Shown: positions 17,701 through 26,076, counted from the first letter of the stretch. The stretch: 50,092 bases of DNA from Phycisphaerae bacterium (GCA_030745875.1 JASLNT010000077.1:1-50092); one strand, 5' to 3'. The notes: generated from the sequence alone by a model not told the origin. Numbers and translations: made by a program.

Positions 17701-18725
17701 GCCTCGGCCCGAAGTTTCTGAAACTGTTCGAGAAGTTCGGGCGTTTCTTTGCCGACGGTGATTTGCTTTTCGATAGCGTCCAAACGCTTGAGATACTCAG
17801 CGCCTTTTGGATACTTCGCCCCGTTGCTTGCTTTGAGGTCCTTAATCGCCAGACGCAGCGGTCCGATCGCCATTTTGGGTTGAGGCTGTTTCGCGGGCGA
17901 AGCCTGGCGCACGGAACGGGGGCTTACGGGCGTCAGCACGATCTTCTGGTGCTTCTTAGCATCTCCGAGATAACCAAGGATGTTCACCGTCAACTTCTCC
18001 AGGTTGCCTCGATGCGGGTTATTCGCATTGCTGTAATGGGGCAATCGCCAGCCCATTGCGATAATCCGCCCCGAACCCAATTTGTACTCAACCAGCGGGT
18101 TTTCCCCTCCTCCCGAGCTTCGGGCCAGAAGCATGCCCTTGACCGGCCCGCCCGACCCGTGAAAATCCGCATACGCCGGATGTCCCGCATTAGTCAGCAT
18201 GATTCTGCGTCCACCGGGCTGAAAGGCGGAGAAAATTGGGTGTTTGGAGTGCAAAGGAACTAGTCCGGCCTGACCGTTGTCCTTTCCCGCTCGTCCACAC
18301 CTTGGGCTCGCCGTCTCCACGCCAAGCGTCTTGACCATTACCAATGCCGCACCCGACAAGAACAAGCCCTTTCCATTGCTCACATAAGCCCGCAACGCCT
18401 GAGCGGTTTTCTTCCCGTAAATCGGACCGGTTTGCGCCGCGGAGTCCCCCTGATGGCGCCACAGGACGTCGAAACTCGACAGAGATGCTGTTTTTCCCTC
18501 GCTGTCGACAAACTTTCCATCAGCGATCACACGAATAAGTTTGGCCGAGTACTTCGTCATCGCCAATTCGCGTGCAGCTTTGCCTTCTGGCCCCAGTTTC
18601 GCAGAAGGCGTACTGTCAGACAGCAAACCAATTGACGTTGCTGCGTCGGCTCCCAGCGAGCAAACAGCCAATACGCCAACTAACAATAAGCATCGCAGCC
18701 GCCTGGCCAGTGTTCTCAACAACAT
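14757..18725 (-). CDS. HzsA-like di-haem propeller protein with N-terminal GATase-like and C-terminal FGE-like domains
   Basis: A 1322-residue exported protein. The ATG at 18725 has GGAGA at good spacing and leads a signal peptide (MLLRTLARRLRCLLLVGVLA), so the upstream Met is not used. Residues about 30-240 form a class I glutamine-amidotransferase-like (ThuA-like) domain (SIGLLSDSTPSAKLG, VSNGKGLFLSGAALVMVKTL, GRIIAMGWRLPHY). It lacks an evident catalytic triad, as ThuA-like domains often do. The rest parallels the shorter paralogue: propeller, CIGCH at 810-814, CVGCH at 860-864, and an FGE-like domain from about 1050 without the activating Cys pair (RGGSWFDRPKHATSS). It is the first gene of the three-gene operon ending in GH127. 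The pair looks like a duplication followed by gain or loss of the N-terminal domain. Confidence 0.85.
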   Translation of the reverse strand: MLLRTLARRLRCLLLVGVLAVCSLGADAATSIGLLSDSTPSAKLGPEGKAARELAMTKYSAKLIRVIADGKFVDSEGKTASLSSFDVLWRHQGDSAAQTGPIYGKKTAQALRAYVSNGKGLFLSGAALVMVKTLGVETASPRCGRAGKDNGQAGLVPLHSKHPIFSAFQPGGRRIMLTNAGHPAYADFHGSGGPVKGMLLARSSGGGENPLVEYKLGSGRIIAMGWRLPHYSNANNPHRGNLEKLTVNILGYLGDAKKHQKIVLTPVSPRSVRQASPAKQPQPKMAIGPLRLAIKDLKASNGAKYPKGAEYLKRLDAIEKQITVGKETPELLEQFQKLRAEALLANPLLNFDKLLVVRRKKPGLVANWQSNSSMRGTGYDNEIAVLSPVSPEGELKTLFKPEGGRFVGDVDLEFAADKMLFSMGSGSNGRWQVCEIDANGKNLRELPLIKEKDVNNYDACYLPDKNVIFSSTAPFIGVPCVKGSSHVTNLYLLESASGKIRRLTFDQDHNWCPTVLNNGRVLYLRWEYCDIPHYVSRILFHMNPDGTDQKEYYGSNSYWPNSTFFARPIPGDTTKFVGVISGHHDTHRMGELILFDTAKGRFEADGVIQRIPGHGKKVEPIILDGLVKRSWPKFLHPYPLSDKYFIVAAQPRSRSRWGIYLVDVFDNMLLLKETPGGLLFEPIPFRKTPRPQLIASRIDTTRKDGVMYMTDVYGGRGLEGVPKGAVKKLRIFSYQFAYHGMGGQINRVGLDGPWDVKRIMGTVPVEADGSALFTVPANTPISVQPLDADGRAIALMRSWATVMPGETQACIGCHESQNDAPGTTPTAASRRKPSEIAPWYGVPRGFSFKREVQPVLDKYCVGCHDGKPRKDKKTIPDFTARDPVHPKAASGAYNKGTKFTPSYMALRSYVRAATIESDMHMLEPYEFHASSTALVQMLDKGHNNVKLDAEAWDRIITWIDLNTPAHGSWLEVVGERPVSNQRARRLAMLKLYASIDDDLEYIGPETKKPTPIIPAKLPKAKPQEITAKGWPFTPEQAAKMQNARAKNNMSVDLGDRIKLDLVWIPAGEFVMGSLTGDRDEWPRAKVAIEKGFWIGSLEVTNAQYAQFDPKHNSRLEHGDFLQFSTRERGYPVNGRTQPVCRVSWNNAVKFCQWLSKKAGNTVTLPTEAQWEYACRAGSAGSMSYGPVDTDFAKLANLADSSLRKMDKLGWGLPVGAVPPWKPAIESVNDGHRVSAAAGGFKPNAWAVHDMHGNVAEWTRSAYKPYPYKDDDGRNTLTGSAKRTVRGGSWFDRPKHATSSFRLKYEAHQKVYNVGFRVVVESE

Positions 18726-18876
18726 GTCGTCTCTCCGGTAACGTCTTATTATCACAGGTAGATATCCACACTATAAACGCCTTGGAGCTTCAGATATGAC
18801 AAATAAAACAATGATCCAAGCCAGGCGCTAATCGCCCATGATTATACAAAACTGCAGACCAACACACACCCACCGA

Positions 18877-20100
18877 TTACTTTATGAGCCTTGCCCCCGC
18901 AAGATCTACGTGATCGCCAACATCGAGCAAGTCCTTACCATAGTCGACTCGAATAATGAACGTCTTGACGCCTGCCAAACTCACACGCACAGCCTGCGGT
19001 TTGCCCTTGCCCGTAATCCTGAGTGGCGCCAGAATCTCTTTGCCGTCCCCAACGAACGTAACATTCGCATCACCGCCCGGCCGAATGACGTCATCAATCC
19101 CGACAATAGCGATCAGCGACTTGTACTCGGCGTCAAGATTGTACGTTAGCTCACAGAAGCTGTGCAGTCCGAGACCTGTGCTGAAACTCCGTCCGCCCAG
19201 TAAGATCGCCCCACCGCTCACCGACCGGTTAGCCCGCCACGCCATCGCCGTATCCAGCAATCCATGCTGTTTGACCGCCTGGGGCTTAAGATCGCTCAAG
19301 TTCACCACGCGATCAGACACGAACTTCACAGCCGCCATATCACCCTCGGCTATTTTTGTTTCACCCGAGCCAACCATGCTCACGCTGAACGCCCCCTTCG
19401 AATACGTCAGAGAAGCGAACCGTACGCTCGAACCGTCTCGAAGGGTAAGCACGCCTTTGAACTTCTCAGCTTTCGGGGAGCCCGTAGGAGCCAGGAAAAT
19501 CGCGCGTATGCTAGGCAAGCCGATCTTACGGTCCGCACCTTTCCAGGAAAACGTCAACATCTTGTCGTCTATGGATTTTACGATGCCCTCAATCCCCAGC
19601 CAACCGCCCGATTTCTGCGCGACGACAACAACATCCTGATCGCCCGGTTCGATTTCAAGCGAGGCGCATTTACTCAGCACGTCCGCCGCCGATTGATTCG
19701 ATGGCGGCAAGTACATCGCGGCCACCCTTGAGAAGGCGAACGTAATCTTGCCAAGCGACGGATTCGTGAAGTGCACCTTCCCATCAGCCACCGTCAGAGC
19801 AGACGCCGTAACGTGCCCTCCGGCGGCCGTCTTGACAATCTGCCGTCCGACCACCGTAAGCGGATTACCCGGGGTGGCGCTCGTCATTTCCGCCAGATCC
19901 AACAGCGCCGTTTTCTCAACGCCCTTTTCTGTTTTCAGCGTGACTTCCACGTCCGACAACGCCACAAGACGTCCGACCGATACGCGAGCATCCACTGTCT
20001 CTGCGCGCACCTGCGGGGTTGCCGGTTTGGTCGTCGGTTGCGCTGAGACCATCGCAACCGACACAAGGCCCAGAAAAATTGCGGCGGTGAGGTTTCGCAT
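18877..20100 (-). CDS. Secreted NPCBM-domain protein
   Basis: A 407-residue protein with a signal peptide (MRNLTAAIFLGLVSVAMVSA) and a short Pro/Thr linker. Its C-terminal 150 residues match the NPCBM fold, a carbohydrate-binding-like beta sandwich: GGRSFSTGLGLHSFCELTYN, IVGIDDVIRPGGDANVTFVG, and FIIRVDYGKDLLDVGDHVDLAGARLI. The N-terminal 250 residues are beta-rich repeats of the type VGRLVALSDVEVTLKTE and GVLTLRDGSSVRFASL, which look like two related modules. Its ATG overlaps the stop of the preceding gene by one base (TAATG), making it the last gene of the long minus-strand operon. It probably binds a surface glycan or envelope component; function is not known. Confidence 0.82.
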   Translation of the reverse strand: MRNLTAAIFLGLVSVAMVSAQPTTKPATPQVRAETVDARVSVGRLVALSDVEVTLKTEKGVEKTALLDLAEMTSATPGNPLTVVGRQIVKTAAGGHVTASALTVADGKVHFTNPSLGKITFAFSRVAAMYLPPSNQSAADVLSKCASLEIEPGDQDVVVVAQKSGGWLGIEGIVKSIDDKMLTFSWKGADRKIGLPSIRAIFLAPTGSPKAEKFKGVLTLRDGSSVRFASLTYSKGAFSVSMVGSGETKIAEGDMAAVKFVSDRVVNLSDLKPQAVKQHGLLDTAMAWRANRSVSGGAILLGGRSFSTGLGLHSFCELTYNLDAEYKSLIAIVGIDDVIRPGGDANVTFVGDGKEILAPLRITGKGKPQAVRVSLAGVKTFIIRVDYGKDLLDVGDHVDLAGARLIK

Positions 20101-21416
20101 TATTTATCTGGAGTCTTGGTAAGCGCCGAGTGGTAGTCGCTGGTGATGTCTTTATGTCGCTCGGAGATGAGCTTGCGGAGCATCTGGCGGATTTTTTCCT
20201 GCTCGCGAGGCGGCAGGGTCGACCAGTCTCCATCACCTGTTCCTTTATGGTCGGTCGAGTCGCGCGGGGCTCGAGCTGTCTTTCCGGGCACCAAGGCGCT
20301 GACCTTGGCGGGGTTTGACGGATTGTTCCCGTTGGGATCCTTACCCTTGCCTTTACCCTTACCTTTGCCCTTACCTTTGCCCTTCTTCTTGGCTTCCTGG
20401 CAGGCCTTGCACGTGCCTTTTCCACCGCAAGTGCATTTCGCCGGCGGCGGGGGCTGACTCGACTGCTTTTCTTCCTGCGTCTTGATCAGATCTTCCAGGA
20501 GGGCGATGATCTCCTCCTCTTTCTTCTGCGTTTCCTTACCGCTGTCCTCGGCGGCAAGACGTGTCTCAACGAAGCCCATTTTCTTGGCTAGCGCACTGAA
20601 CGGATCCTTGTAGACCTTGGCGTACTCCTGGATCTTCGCGTAAATCCCCTCGGAATCCTTTTCGCTGAGGGTCAGGGCGTAGTTCTCCAGGCAGTAGGCG
20701 TACATTTCCATCGCATACTGCAGACGATGTATCTTCTCGTAGACTTTCGCAGCCTCCAACGCAGCCGATGACGCAAAACTGATCCGATCGGGCATATTGA
20801 TCAGTATTTCGCGATAAACCTCGACCGCATCCTCGCCGCGTCCGCTGCCAGCGAGGCATTGGGCGTAGATATAGAACGTTGCAGCGCTGAGGTAGGTCGC
20901 CCGCTGATCGTCAACCACTTTAGCCGCCGAAGCCGCGGCGGCTTTGTAGTCCTTCTTCAGCATCTGACCGTAAGCCTTGCCGAACAGCACGTCAACCTTC
21001 GCAAGCGCCTTGCATATCCGGTCGATATTGTCCTGCTGGGTGTTGGCGGCCTTTTCCTTGAGTATCTTGGTCGCCGCAGCGATATCCTTGGGGTCGTACA
21101 GCAGACCGCCCTTGATCTCCGCCGCGACTTGGGCCCGCTCCTGCTCCAACCGAAGCACCATCGCGGCCTTCATCAACTCGGCCAGTTGCTCGGGAGTCAT
21201 GGAATTCAGCAGAGAGTCCAACTCATCAACAGTCATCTCTCGCTCGCCTTCGGCAGCATCATGCCCGTCGCCTTCGGCGGTCGTAGCGGCGGCTTCTCCG
21301 GTTGCGGGCGGATCGGATGTTGCGTCTTGCGCCACCACAGGGGCGCAGAAAACCGCCAGCATCACGACCAAGAGTAATCTCGCCGACCAGTTTGTCTCAA
21401 ATAGGTTAACCATCAT
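20100..21416 (-). CDS. Exported TPR-like protein with a CxCGGxGxCxxC motif and Lys-Gly tract
   Basis: A 438-residue protein with a signal peptide (NWSARLLLVVMLAVFCAPVVAQ). Residues about 110-290 are helical and read like tetratricopeptide repeats (AATFYIYAQCLAGSGRGEDA, YAMEMYAYCLENYALTL). Near 325-340 lies KCTCGGKGTCKACQ, a half DnaJ-type zinc centre. A run of about seven Lys-Gly repeats follows, then a Pro/Asn-rich linker and a helical C-terminus. Two Met codons (21416, 21413) are possible starts behind GGAGATAT. It lies between the coiled-coil gene (22 bases) and the NPCBM gene (one-base overlap). The composition suggests a scaffold protein. I do not recognise a named family. Confidence 0.75.
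   Translation of the reverse strand: MMVNLFETNWSARLLLVVMLAVFCAPVVAQDATSDPPATGEAAATTAEGDGHDAAEGEREMTVDELDSLLNSMTPEQLAELMKAAMVLRLEQERAQVAAEIKGGLLYDPKDIAAATKILKEKAANTQQDNIDRICKALAKVDVLFGKAYGQMLKKDYKAAAASAAKVVDDQRATYLSAATFYIYAQCLAGSGRGEDAVEVYREILINMPDRISFASSAALEAAKVYEKIHRLQYAMEMYAYCLENYALTLSEKDSEGIYAKIQEYAKVYKDPFSALAKKMGFVETRLAAEDSGKETQKKEEEIIALLEDLIKTQEEKQSSQPPPPAKCTCGGKGTCKACQEAKKKGKGKGKGKGKGKGKDPNGNNPSNPAKVSALVPGKTARAPRDSTDHKGTGDGDWSTLPPREQEKIRQMLRKLISERHKDITSDYHSALTKTPDK
20341..20390 (-). repeat. Lys-Gly codon repeat inside the TPR-like gene
   Basis: About seven tandem six-base units encoding Lys-Gly, with synonymous changes between units (GGC/GGT and AAA/AAG). A low-complexity stretch like this can change length by slippage. 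It lies between the Cys motif and the C-terminal domain. Confidence 0.85.
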
Positions 21417-21438
21417 ATATCTCCAATACGGCGTTGCT

Positions 21439-23670
21439 TTATCGCCTCATCTTGGATTTCTTGGCCAGATCTTCGGTCATTGCCTTGACCTTTGATTGCC
21501 GACCGGCCAGTTTCTTGTGCATATCGCTAATCTGCTTCTCGCTACCGTCTTTACCGGGCTTGCTGCCAGCAAGCACCTGCGTGCGTCGCTGAATCTGTCT
21601 CTGCAGGCGGTAAAGCATTTTCAATTCAGCCAAATTCGACACCAGAGGCGGTTTCTTACCGCCTCCACCGCCACCGCCGCCTCCACCCCCTCCGCCGCCT
21701 CCGTTGCGACGGCGATTAGACATCTCTTTGCGGATGGCGTCTATCATGTCTTGTAGGGCTCGCTCGATATCGGCCTGCACCTGCTGTGTGAGCTTTCCAG
21801 GTTTCTTATCGGCAAGAAGGCGGTCAACGCTGCGGATATCCTCACCGACCTCTTTCAATACAGCGGGGAATACGGCGGTGGTGCCCTCGGTCAGGAGCTT
21901 CTTGCGTATCACGTCCACCTGCTTGGCAAGCTTACCCTCACCGCCCGCCAGCTTGGCCAGTTCAAGCTCTTCGGCGCGAGCGAACGGTTTTCCGGCCTCC
22001 TGTTTGGCGGCTACTTTCTTCGTGCCCGCCGAGATCGTCTTCTGTGTATTGAGAATCTTCTGCAGTTCTGCGTCTATTTTGACCAGCGCTTCAAGCTGCA
22101 GTGCGTCCCGTTCTTCCTTAATCGCCTTGTCCAAATCGTCGCGAGCGTTCTCAAGATCCTTCAACGCTTCTTTTTGATCCTCGTTGGCTTGAGAAGATTT
22201 GTCCTGCCCCAAGGCTCCGGCAGCCGAACTCATCTTGCCCGCGGCGCTCTTGGCGGATTTCTGCCCGGGCATTGCGGCGGACTTGTCGGTCTTGCCCATC
22301 TGGTTGGCGGTCTCGTCGGTTCGCTTTGCCAGGGCGGTCTGCTCGGAAGCCTGTTTATCCATGGGCTTGTCGGCTTTTTCCTTGGTGCGGCGTATCAGCT
22401 TGGCAAGTTCGAATTTCTTGTCTTCGAGTTCCTTGAGGGCCTTCTTCATCTCTTCAGCGGCGTCTTTGGGTTTTCCGTTATTGAGCTTATCAGAGGCCTT
22501 GTCCATGTGCGAGGCGCTCTTGTTCAGATCGGTTTTGCTTGGCGGGGAACCGGCTTCTTTAGCGGCCTTTTCCATGTCGCCTGCGATCTTCTTGGCCTGA
22601 TCGGCAAGCTTCTTCTGCTCACCGGCCATTTGTGAGGCCTTAGATCCGGACTGTCCGGAGGCCTTCGCCATAGCATCCGACAACGCCTTCTCCGCGGCCT
22701 TGAGGCTCTTCATAGCGCTGCTCTGAGCGTCCTTGGCGGAGTCTTTCTTGCCCTTAGCCAGTTCGCTTCCAGCTTGGTCCATCTGTTTTCCGGCCTTGGA
22801 GGCTTCGGCGGCGGCTTTGTCGAGTGCTTTGGGGTCGGCGCCTTTGTCGGTGAGTTTCTTCTTTAGATCCTTGTCGCCGGCGGCCTTTTTGATTTTCTTT
22901 TGCACTTCCTCAGTCTTGCCAGCCAGGGCCTTCTGGGCGGCTCCGACCATGGGCAGCTTCCGCGACGGACTATTCTCGGCGGCCTGATCGATCTTCCCCT
23001 GCTGATCGATGAGTTTTCGCACCTCATCCCGCAGATCTGAAAGCTTCTTAACGTCCTTGTCACCATCGGGAATTTTCTTGGTCTCGTCCAGGAGTTTTTC
23101 CTGCTTGGCCTTCAGGTCGGCGATAGCCTGATTGATTCTCGCCAATTCATCGGCCAGTTTACCGTTCTTAAATCGAGATGACTCCTCCAAGTCTTTCTGC
23201 TTCTTGATGATCTCGTTTATTTGTGCGCGAGCCTGCTCCATATCGGCGATTCGCTTCTCCCGATCGGCCTGGCTCATTACTCCGTGCCTGAGTATATCGA
23301 GCACCTTCCGCAATTCAGCTCCCACCGCACCTCCGGTTTTCTTGGCGGCGGCGGCAAGGCCCTGGGTTAGGAGTTCGGCGACCTTGCCCATGTCCTTGGC
23401 GATGAAGGCCCGCTGGGCCTGATTCACCGCCTCGGTAAGAACCTTTGCTGTCTGCGGGTCACTCTTCTCCAGAAGCATCGCAACCTGCGTCATTTCGGCA
23501 ACCAGGTTTTCGAACTGTCCTTTTGTGAAGCGGACCTTGGGTACGAGTGATGCATCGCCGACCTTCTTATTCCCCGCCGGTTGCGCCAGCGAGTAGTCCA
23601 TACCGGCCGCCATCACACCAAGGAAGCACAAGCAAGCAATCGCAAAAATAGTGGTCTTGTTGTGTATCAT
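21439..23670 (-). CDS. Exported Lys/Ala-rich coiled-coil protein with a poly-glycine stretch
   Basis: A 743-residue protein. The ATG at 23670 has GGAGA upstream and opens a signal peptide (MIHNKTTIFAIACLCFLGVM); the longer frame overlaps the previous gene. Most of the protein (about 60-660) is charged helix, very rich in Lys, Ala, Glu and Asp, with heptad-like patterns. Examples are ADREKRIADMEQARAQINEI and LARINQAIADLKAKQEKLLD. Fifteen consecutive glycines near residue 660 separate it from a helical C-terminal part that ends in basic residues. It follows the DUF4175-like gene by 17 bases. Similar long helical proteins accompany DUF4175 genes in related operons, and I infer a structural partner role. 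Confidence 0.78.
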   Translation of the reverse strand: MIHNKTTIFAIACLCFLGVMAAGMDYSLAQPAGNKKVGDASLVPKVRFTKGQFENLVAEMTQVAMLLEKSDPQTAKVLTEAVNQAQRAFIAKDMGKVAELLTQGLAAAAKKTGGAVGAELRKVLDILRHGVMSQADREKRIADMEQARAQINEIIKKQKDLEESSRFKNGKLADELARINQAIADLKAKQEKLLDETKKIPDGDKDVKKLSDLRDEVRKLIDQQGKIDQAAENSPSRKLPMVGAAQKALAGKTEEVQKKIKKAAGDKDLKKKLTDKGADPKALDKAAAEASKAGKQMDQAGSELAKGKKDSAKDAQSSAMKSLKAAEKALSDAMAKASGQSGSKASQMAGEQKKLADQAKKIAGDMEKAAKEAGSPPSKTDLNKSASHMDKASDKLNNGKPKDAAEEMKKALKELEDKKFELAKLIRRTKEKADKPMDKQASEQTALAKRTDETANQMGKTDKSAAMPGQKSAKSAAGKMSSAAGALGQDKSSQANEDQKEALKDLENARDDLDKAIKEERDALQLEALVKIDAELQKILNTQKTISAGTKKVAAKQEAGKPFARAEELELAKLAGGEGKLAKQVDVIRKKLLTEGTTAVFPAVLKEVGEDIRSVDRLLADKKPGKLTQQVQADIERALQDMIDAIRKEMSNRRRNGGGGGGGGGGGGGGGKKPPLVSNLAELKMLYRLQRQIQRRTQVLAGSKPGKDGSEKQISDMHKKLAGRQSKVKAMTEDLAKKSKMRR
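21658..21702 (-). repeat. Poly-glycine codon tract (15 Gly)
   Basis: Fifteen consecutive GGN codons using GGC, GGT, GGA and GGG. The mixture of codons argues that the run is kept as protein sequence rather than produced by recent slippage. It forms a flexible hinge in the coiled-coil protein. Confidence 0.9.
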
Positions 23671-23687
23671 GATCGTTCTCCAATCGC

Positions 23688-26045
23688 CTAATCTGAACCT
23701 GAACCAGCCAGCGCCGGTTTCGAAACGGTCTTCTTGCAGTTGGGGCACTTGACCTTGGCGCCCGGCCCACCGTCAGGCCCGAGAGGCTTGGTGCATTCAG
23801 AACATTTGAATCCAAGTGCGTTTTGAATGTCCCAGTCAGCCCGATTGTCGGCTGCGCGCATTACACCGTCCCAACGCTCGATTAGACGTTCCAACTTGTA
23901 CGCAAGTTCCTGAGCTTCTGCAACTTTTATCATCCGTTCCAGCACTTTGCGCATAACTTCAAGTATAGACAGTTGTTCCGTGCGTATTTCGTCCGCCTGT
24001 TTCAGCAGGTCGGCACCGTCAGAAACAGCTTCGGCCACTTTCATTCGTGCAGTAAGCACATCCACTCGCTCAGCCAACTCCGCCAGCGGAGTAACAATCC
24101 CATTGAGAGTTTCGGTTCTTCCCTTGGCTTCGATGATCCGGTTGTAGACCATTTCTATGAGAATATCCCCCATGGCCACCGAAGTCTTCGCGCAGTCGCC
24201 CCCAACTCCGATTTCCATGCTGGTGGCGTCTCTGAGTCCGCGGACGGCGTCTTCGGGGGGCTGGTTGTTGTCCAGCATAGTTATCATCGCTTCGGTCGTG
24301 GCGATTGCGTCTTCCTGTTTCCGAACAGTCTGTTCGAAATTCGCACGGAGAGCCTTCTGTCTGCGAACCATCTCGGCCAGTAGCTCATCGCGCTTGACAA
24401 TCCGGAACGACATCGAACCGGAAACTCCCTTGTTGGGACCGCCAAGTTCGGCGGGCATAAGATCGTCGGCCTCGACCATCACGCTGATGGTCATACCGGG
24501 TTTGAGACCAAGGTCCTTGATATCCAGTTCGTAAACAGTGCTGAACTGGTCCTTGTCCTCCGGACCGGGCGTAACAACCCACGATTTCCGGCCGGGCTTG
24601 GCTCCGCCCCAACTCAGCACCGCCCGGACTTTCGAGAGTCCCGAATCATCCTTAGCCTGGATCACCAGCGGGAGGATCGCCTCGGCGGTGACCGCACTAC
24701 CGACGCCTCTCCTCTTGACCGAAACTCTGGGCGCCGTATCCGGTTCGGTGCGAATCTTGTATTGGGCGGCCCGCCGGTTGGCGAAACCATCGGTGTCCTG
24801 CAGAGAGAGAGTGAGCGTCCGCATGGGATTCTTGTCCTGCGATTTTCCAGACACGTCCGACTTGCCCAACCGGAACGCGCCGACAAAACGCGTCGGAGCC
24901 TCAAGCGGAGCACCATCAGGCTTCTCGGCGGTGTCGTTCTTCAAGTCCCCGACTCTCTTACCGTCAAGGAACATTCCCGTAGCCGCGCCCTGGAATTCCA
25001 CGGGCTTGTCCGCTGTGGCCCGAACGGTTATCAAACTGCCCGGAGGCGCCGCCAAAACTGCTCGGGATTCGTCAAATCTCCGTGACGGACGGTTCATGTA
25101 CGCCGGGTACTCAACAGTAAACTGCAACCACCCAATGCCGGGCGGGTCGATCAAGTTAACGCTGTGTCGTATAGCTCGCTTGTCATCGCCTCCAATGAAG
25201 TAGAACTTGAACGGTTCGGCGACGCTGCGAAACACCTTGCTGTACGTGCGGGGTTTGTCTTCATTGAGCTTTATCTCCGGTTCCGTAGTCCAGCCGACCG
25301 ACTCGTATTTCGCGTAGAGAGCTATCGTCTCCGGTGCGGCCTGCGGCATGGCCGCGTCGCCCGGGCGCGCGGTCACCGTTATCGCCAGATCGTCGCCCCG
25401 CAGCACATTGAAATTCCCATCCTCGTCCATATCCGGACCGCTAACGTCGAGGTAGATATTCTGCGGCCAGGCCGTATCGGCGAAAATGACATTCCGATCC
25501 CACCAGCGATTCATAATCCCCGCCTGCCAGATGCTGAAGCCAAGCAGCAGACCGACAGCGCAGACCGCCAGCGACATTCGCTGTCTCAAGAGCGGTCGTT
25601 CAACGACCTCTTGAAAATCCAGCTCGTCGGACATTTCGCCAGCCTGTGCAATCACCAGTTCAACCATCGCCCGACTTTGCCCGGGAGTATTCCGCCCGTC
25701 TTTGCGTGTGAACTGCAGCGCGCTTATCAATGAGTCGCCGAGTTGGCCGTATCGTTTCTCAACCAGCAACGCCAATTGTTCGTTGTCCATCGGCACGCGA
25801 AGCGGAGCGATAATCTGCCGCCACACAACCCACGCCACGCCCAACAGCAGTAGACCCATCATAATGCCTCGGACCGGACGGTCCAGGTGCAGGAGGTAGT
25901 CCACGCCAAGGGTCAGGAATACTACGGCGACTATTGAGATCGCACACCAGCTTACGCCCTCTCCAGCCAGGCGCCGCCGCAGATTGCGACGCAGCCCGCG
26001 AAGCTTCCCGCCCACTTTCGATTCCAGAAATTCACGATCGGTCAT
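23688..26045 (-). CDS. DUF4175-like membrane protein with C-terminal zinc ribbon
   Basis: A 785-residue protein. Two membrane segments near the N-terminus (about 34-55 and 60-78) and a third near 160-176 precede a large extracytoplasmic part. That part has beta-domain motifs such as QNIYLDVSGPDM, PPGIGWLQFTVEYPAYMNRP and AAPPGSLITVRATADKPVEF, the pattern of DUF4175/DUF4159-associated proteins. Residues about 540-730 are helical. At the very end is a zinc ribbon, CSEC (748-751) and CPNC (767-770), followed by a Ser/Gly tail. It follows the VWA/GATase-like gene by 31 bases. The zinc ribbon is unusual at this place and might lie on the opposite membrane side from the big domain or be folded outside. 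Confidence 0.78.
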   Translation of the reverse strand: MTDREFLESKVGGKLRGLRRNLRRRLAGEGVSWCAISIVAVVFLTLGVDYLLHLDRPVRGIMMGLLLLGVAWVVWRQIIAPLRVPMDNEQLALLVEKRYGQLGDSLISALQFTRKDGRNTPGQSRAMVELVIAQAGEMSDELDFQEVVERPLLRQRMSLAVCAVGLLLGFSIWQAGIMNRWWDRNVIFADTAWPQNIYLDVSGPDMDEDGNFNVLRGDDLAITVTARPGDAAMPQAAPETIALYAKYESVGWTTEPEIKLNEDKPRTYSKVFRSVAEPFKFYFIGGDDKRAIRHSVNLIDPPGIGWLQFTVEYPAYMNRPSRRFDESRAVLAAPPGSLITVRATADKPVEFQGAATGMFLDGKRVGDLKNDTAEKPDGAPLEAPTRFVGAFRLGKSDVSGKSQDKNPMRTLTLSLQDTDGFANRRAAQYKIRTEPDTAPRVSVKRRGVGSAVTAEAILPLVIQAKDDSGLSKVRAVLSWGGAKPGRKSWVVTPGPEDKDQFSTVYELDIKDLGLKPGMTISVMVEADDLMPAELGGPNKGVSGSMSFRIVKRDELLAEMVRRQKALRANFEQTVRKQEDAIATTEAMITMLDNNQPPEDAVRGLRDATSMEIGVGGDCAKTSVAMGDILIEMVYNRIIEAKGRTETLNGIVTPLAELAERVDVLTARMKVAEAVSDGADLLKQADEIRTEQLSILEVMRKVLERMIKVAEAQELAYKLERLIERWDGVMRAADNRADWDIQNALGFKCSECTKPLGPDGGPGAKVKCPNCKKTVSKPALAGSGSD

Positions 26046-26076
26046 CTTTTCACACTTCTCCGGCCTGCAGAGTCGA

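Noticed and set aside
16965..18263. A 432-codon plus-strand open frame opposite the larger HzsA-like gene
   Set aside because: The minus-strand protein has clear domains and a signal peptide; the plus-strand product has none.
11557..18725. Calling the two large proteins hydrazine synthase subunits, i.e. an anammox locus
   Set aside because: The companion subunit genes are absent, the proteins carry FGE-like fusions, and the neighbour is a glycosidase; only the propeller and haem layout are similar.
20341..20390. Short tandem repeats that might suggest a CRISPR or VNTR array
   Set aside because: They are in-frame Lys-Gly codons inside a protein gene, with no spacers.
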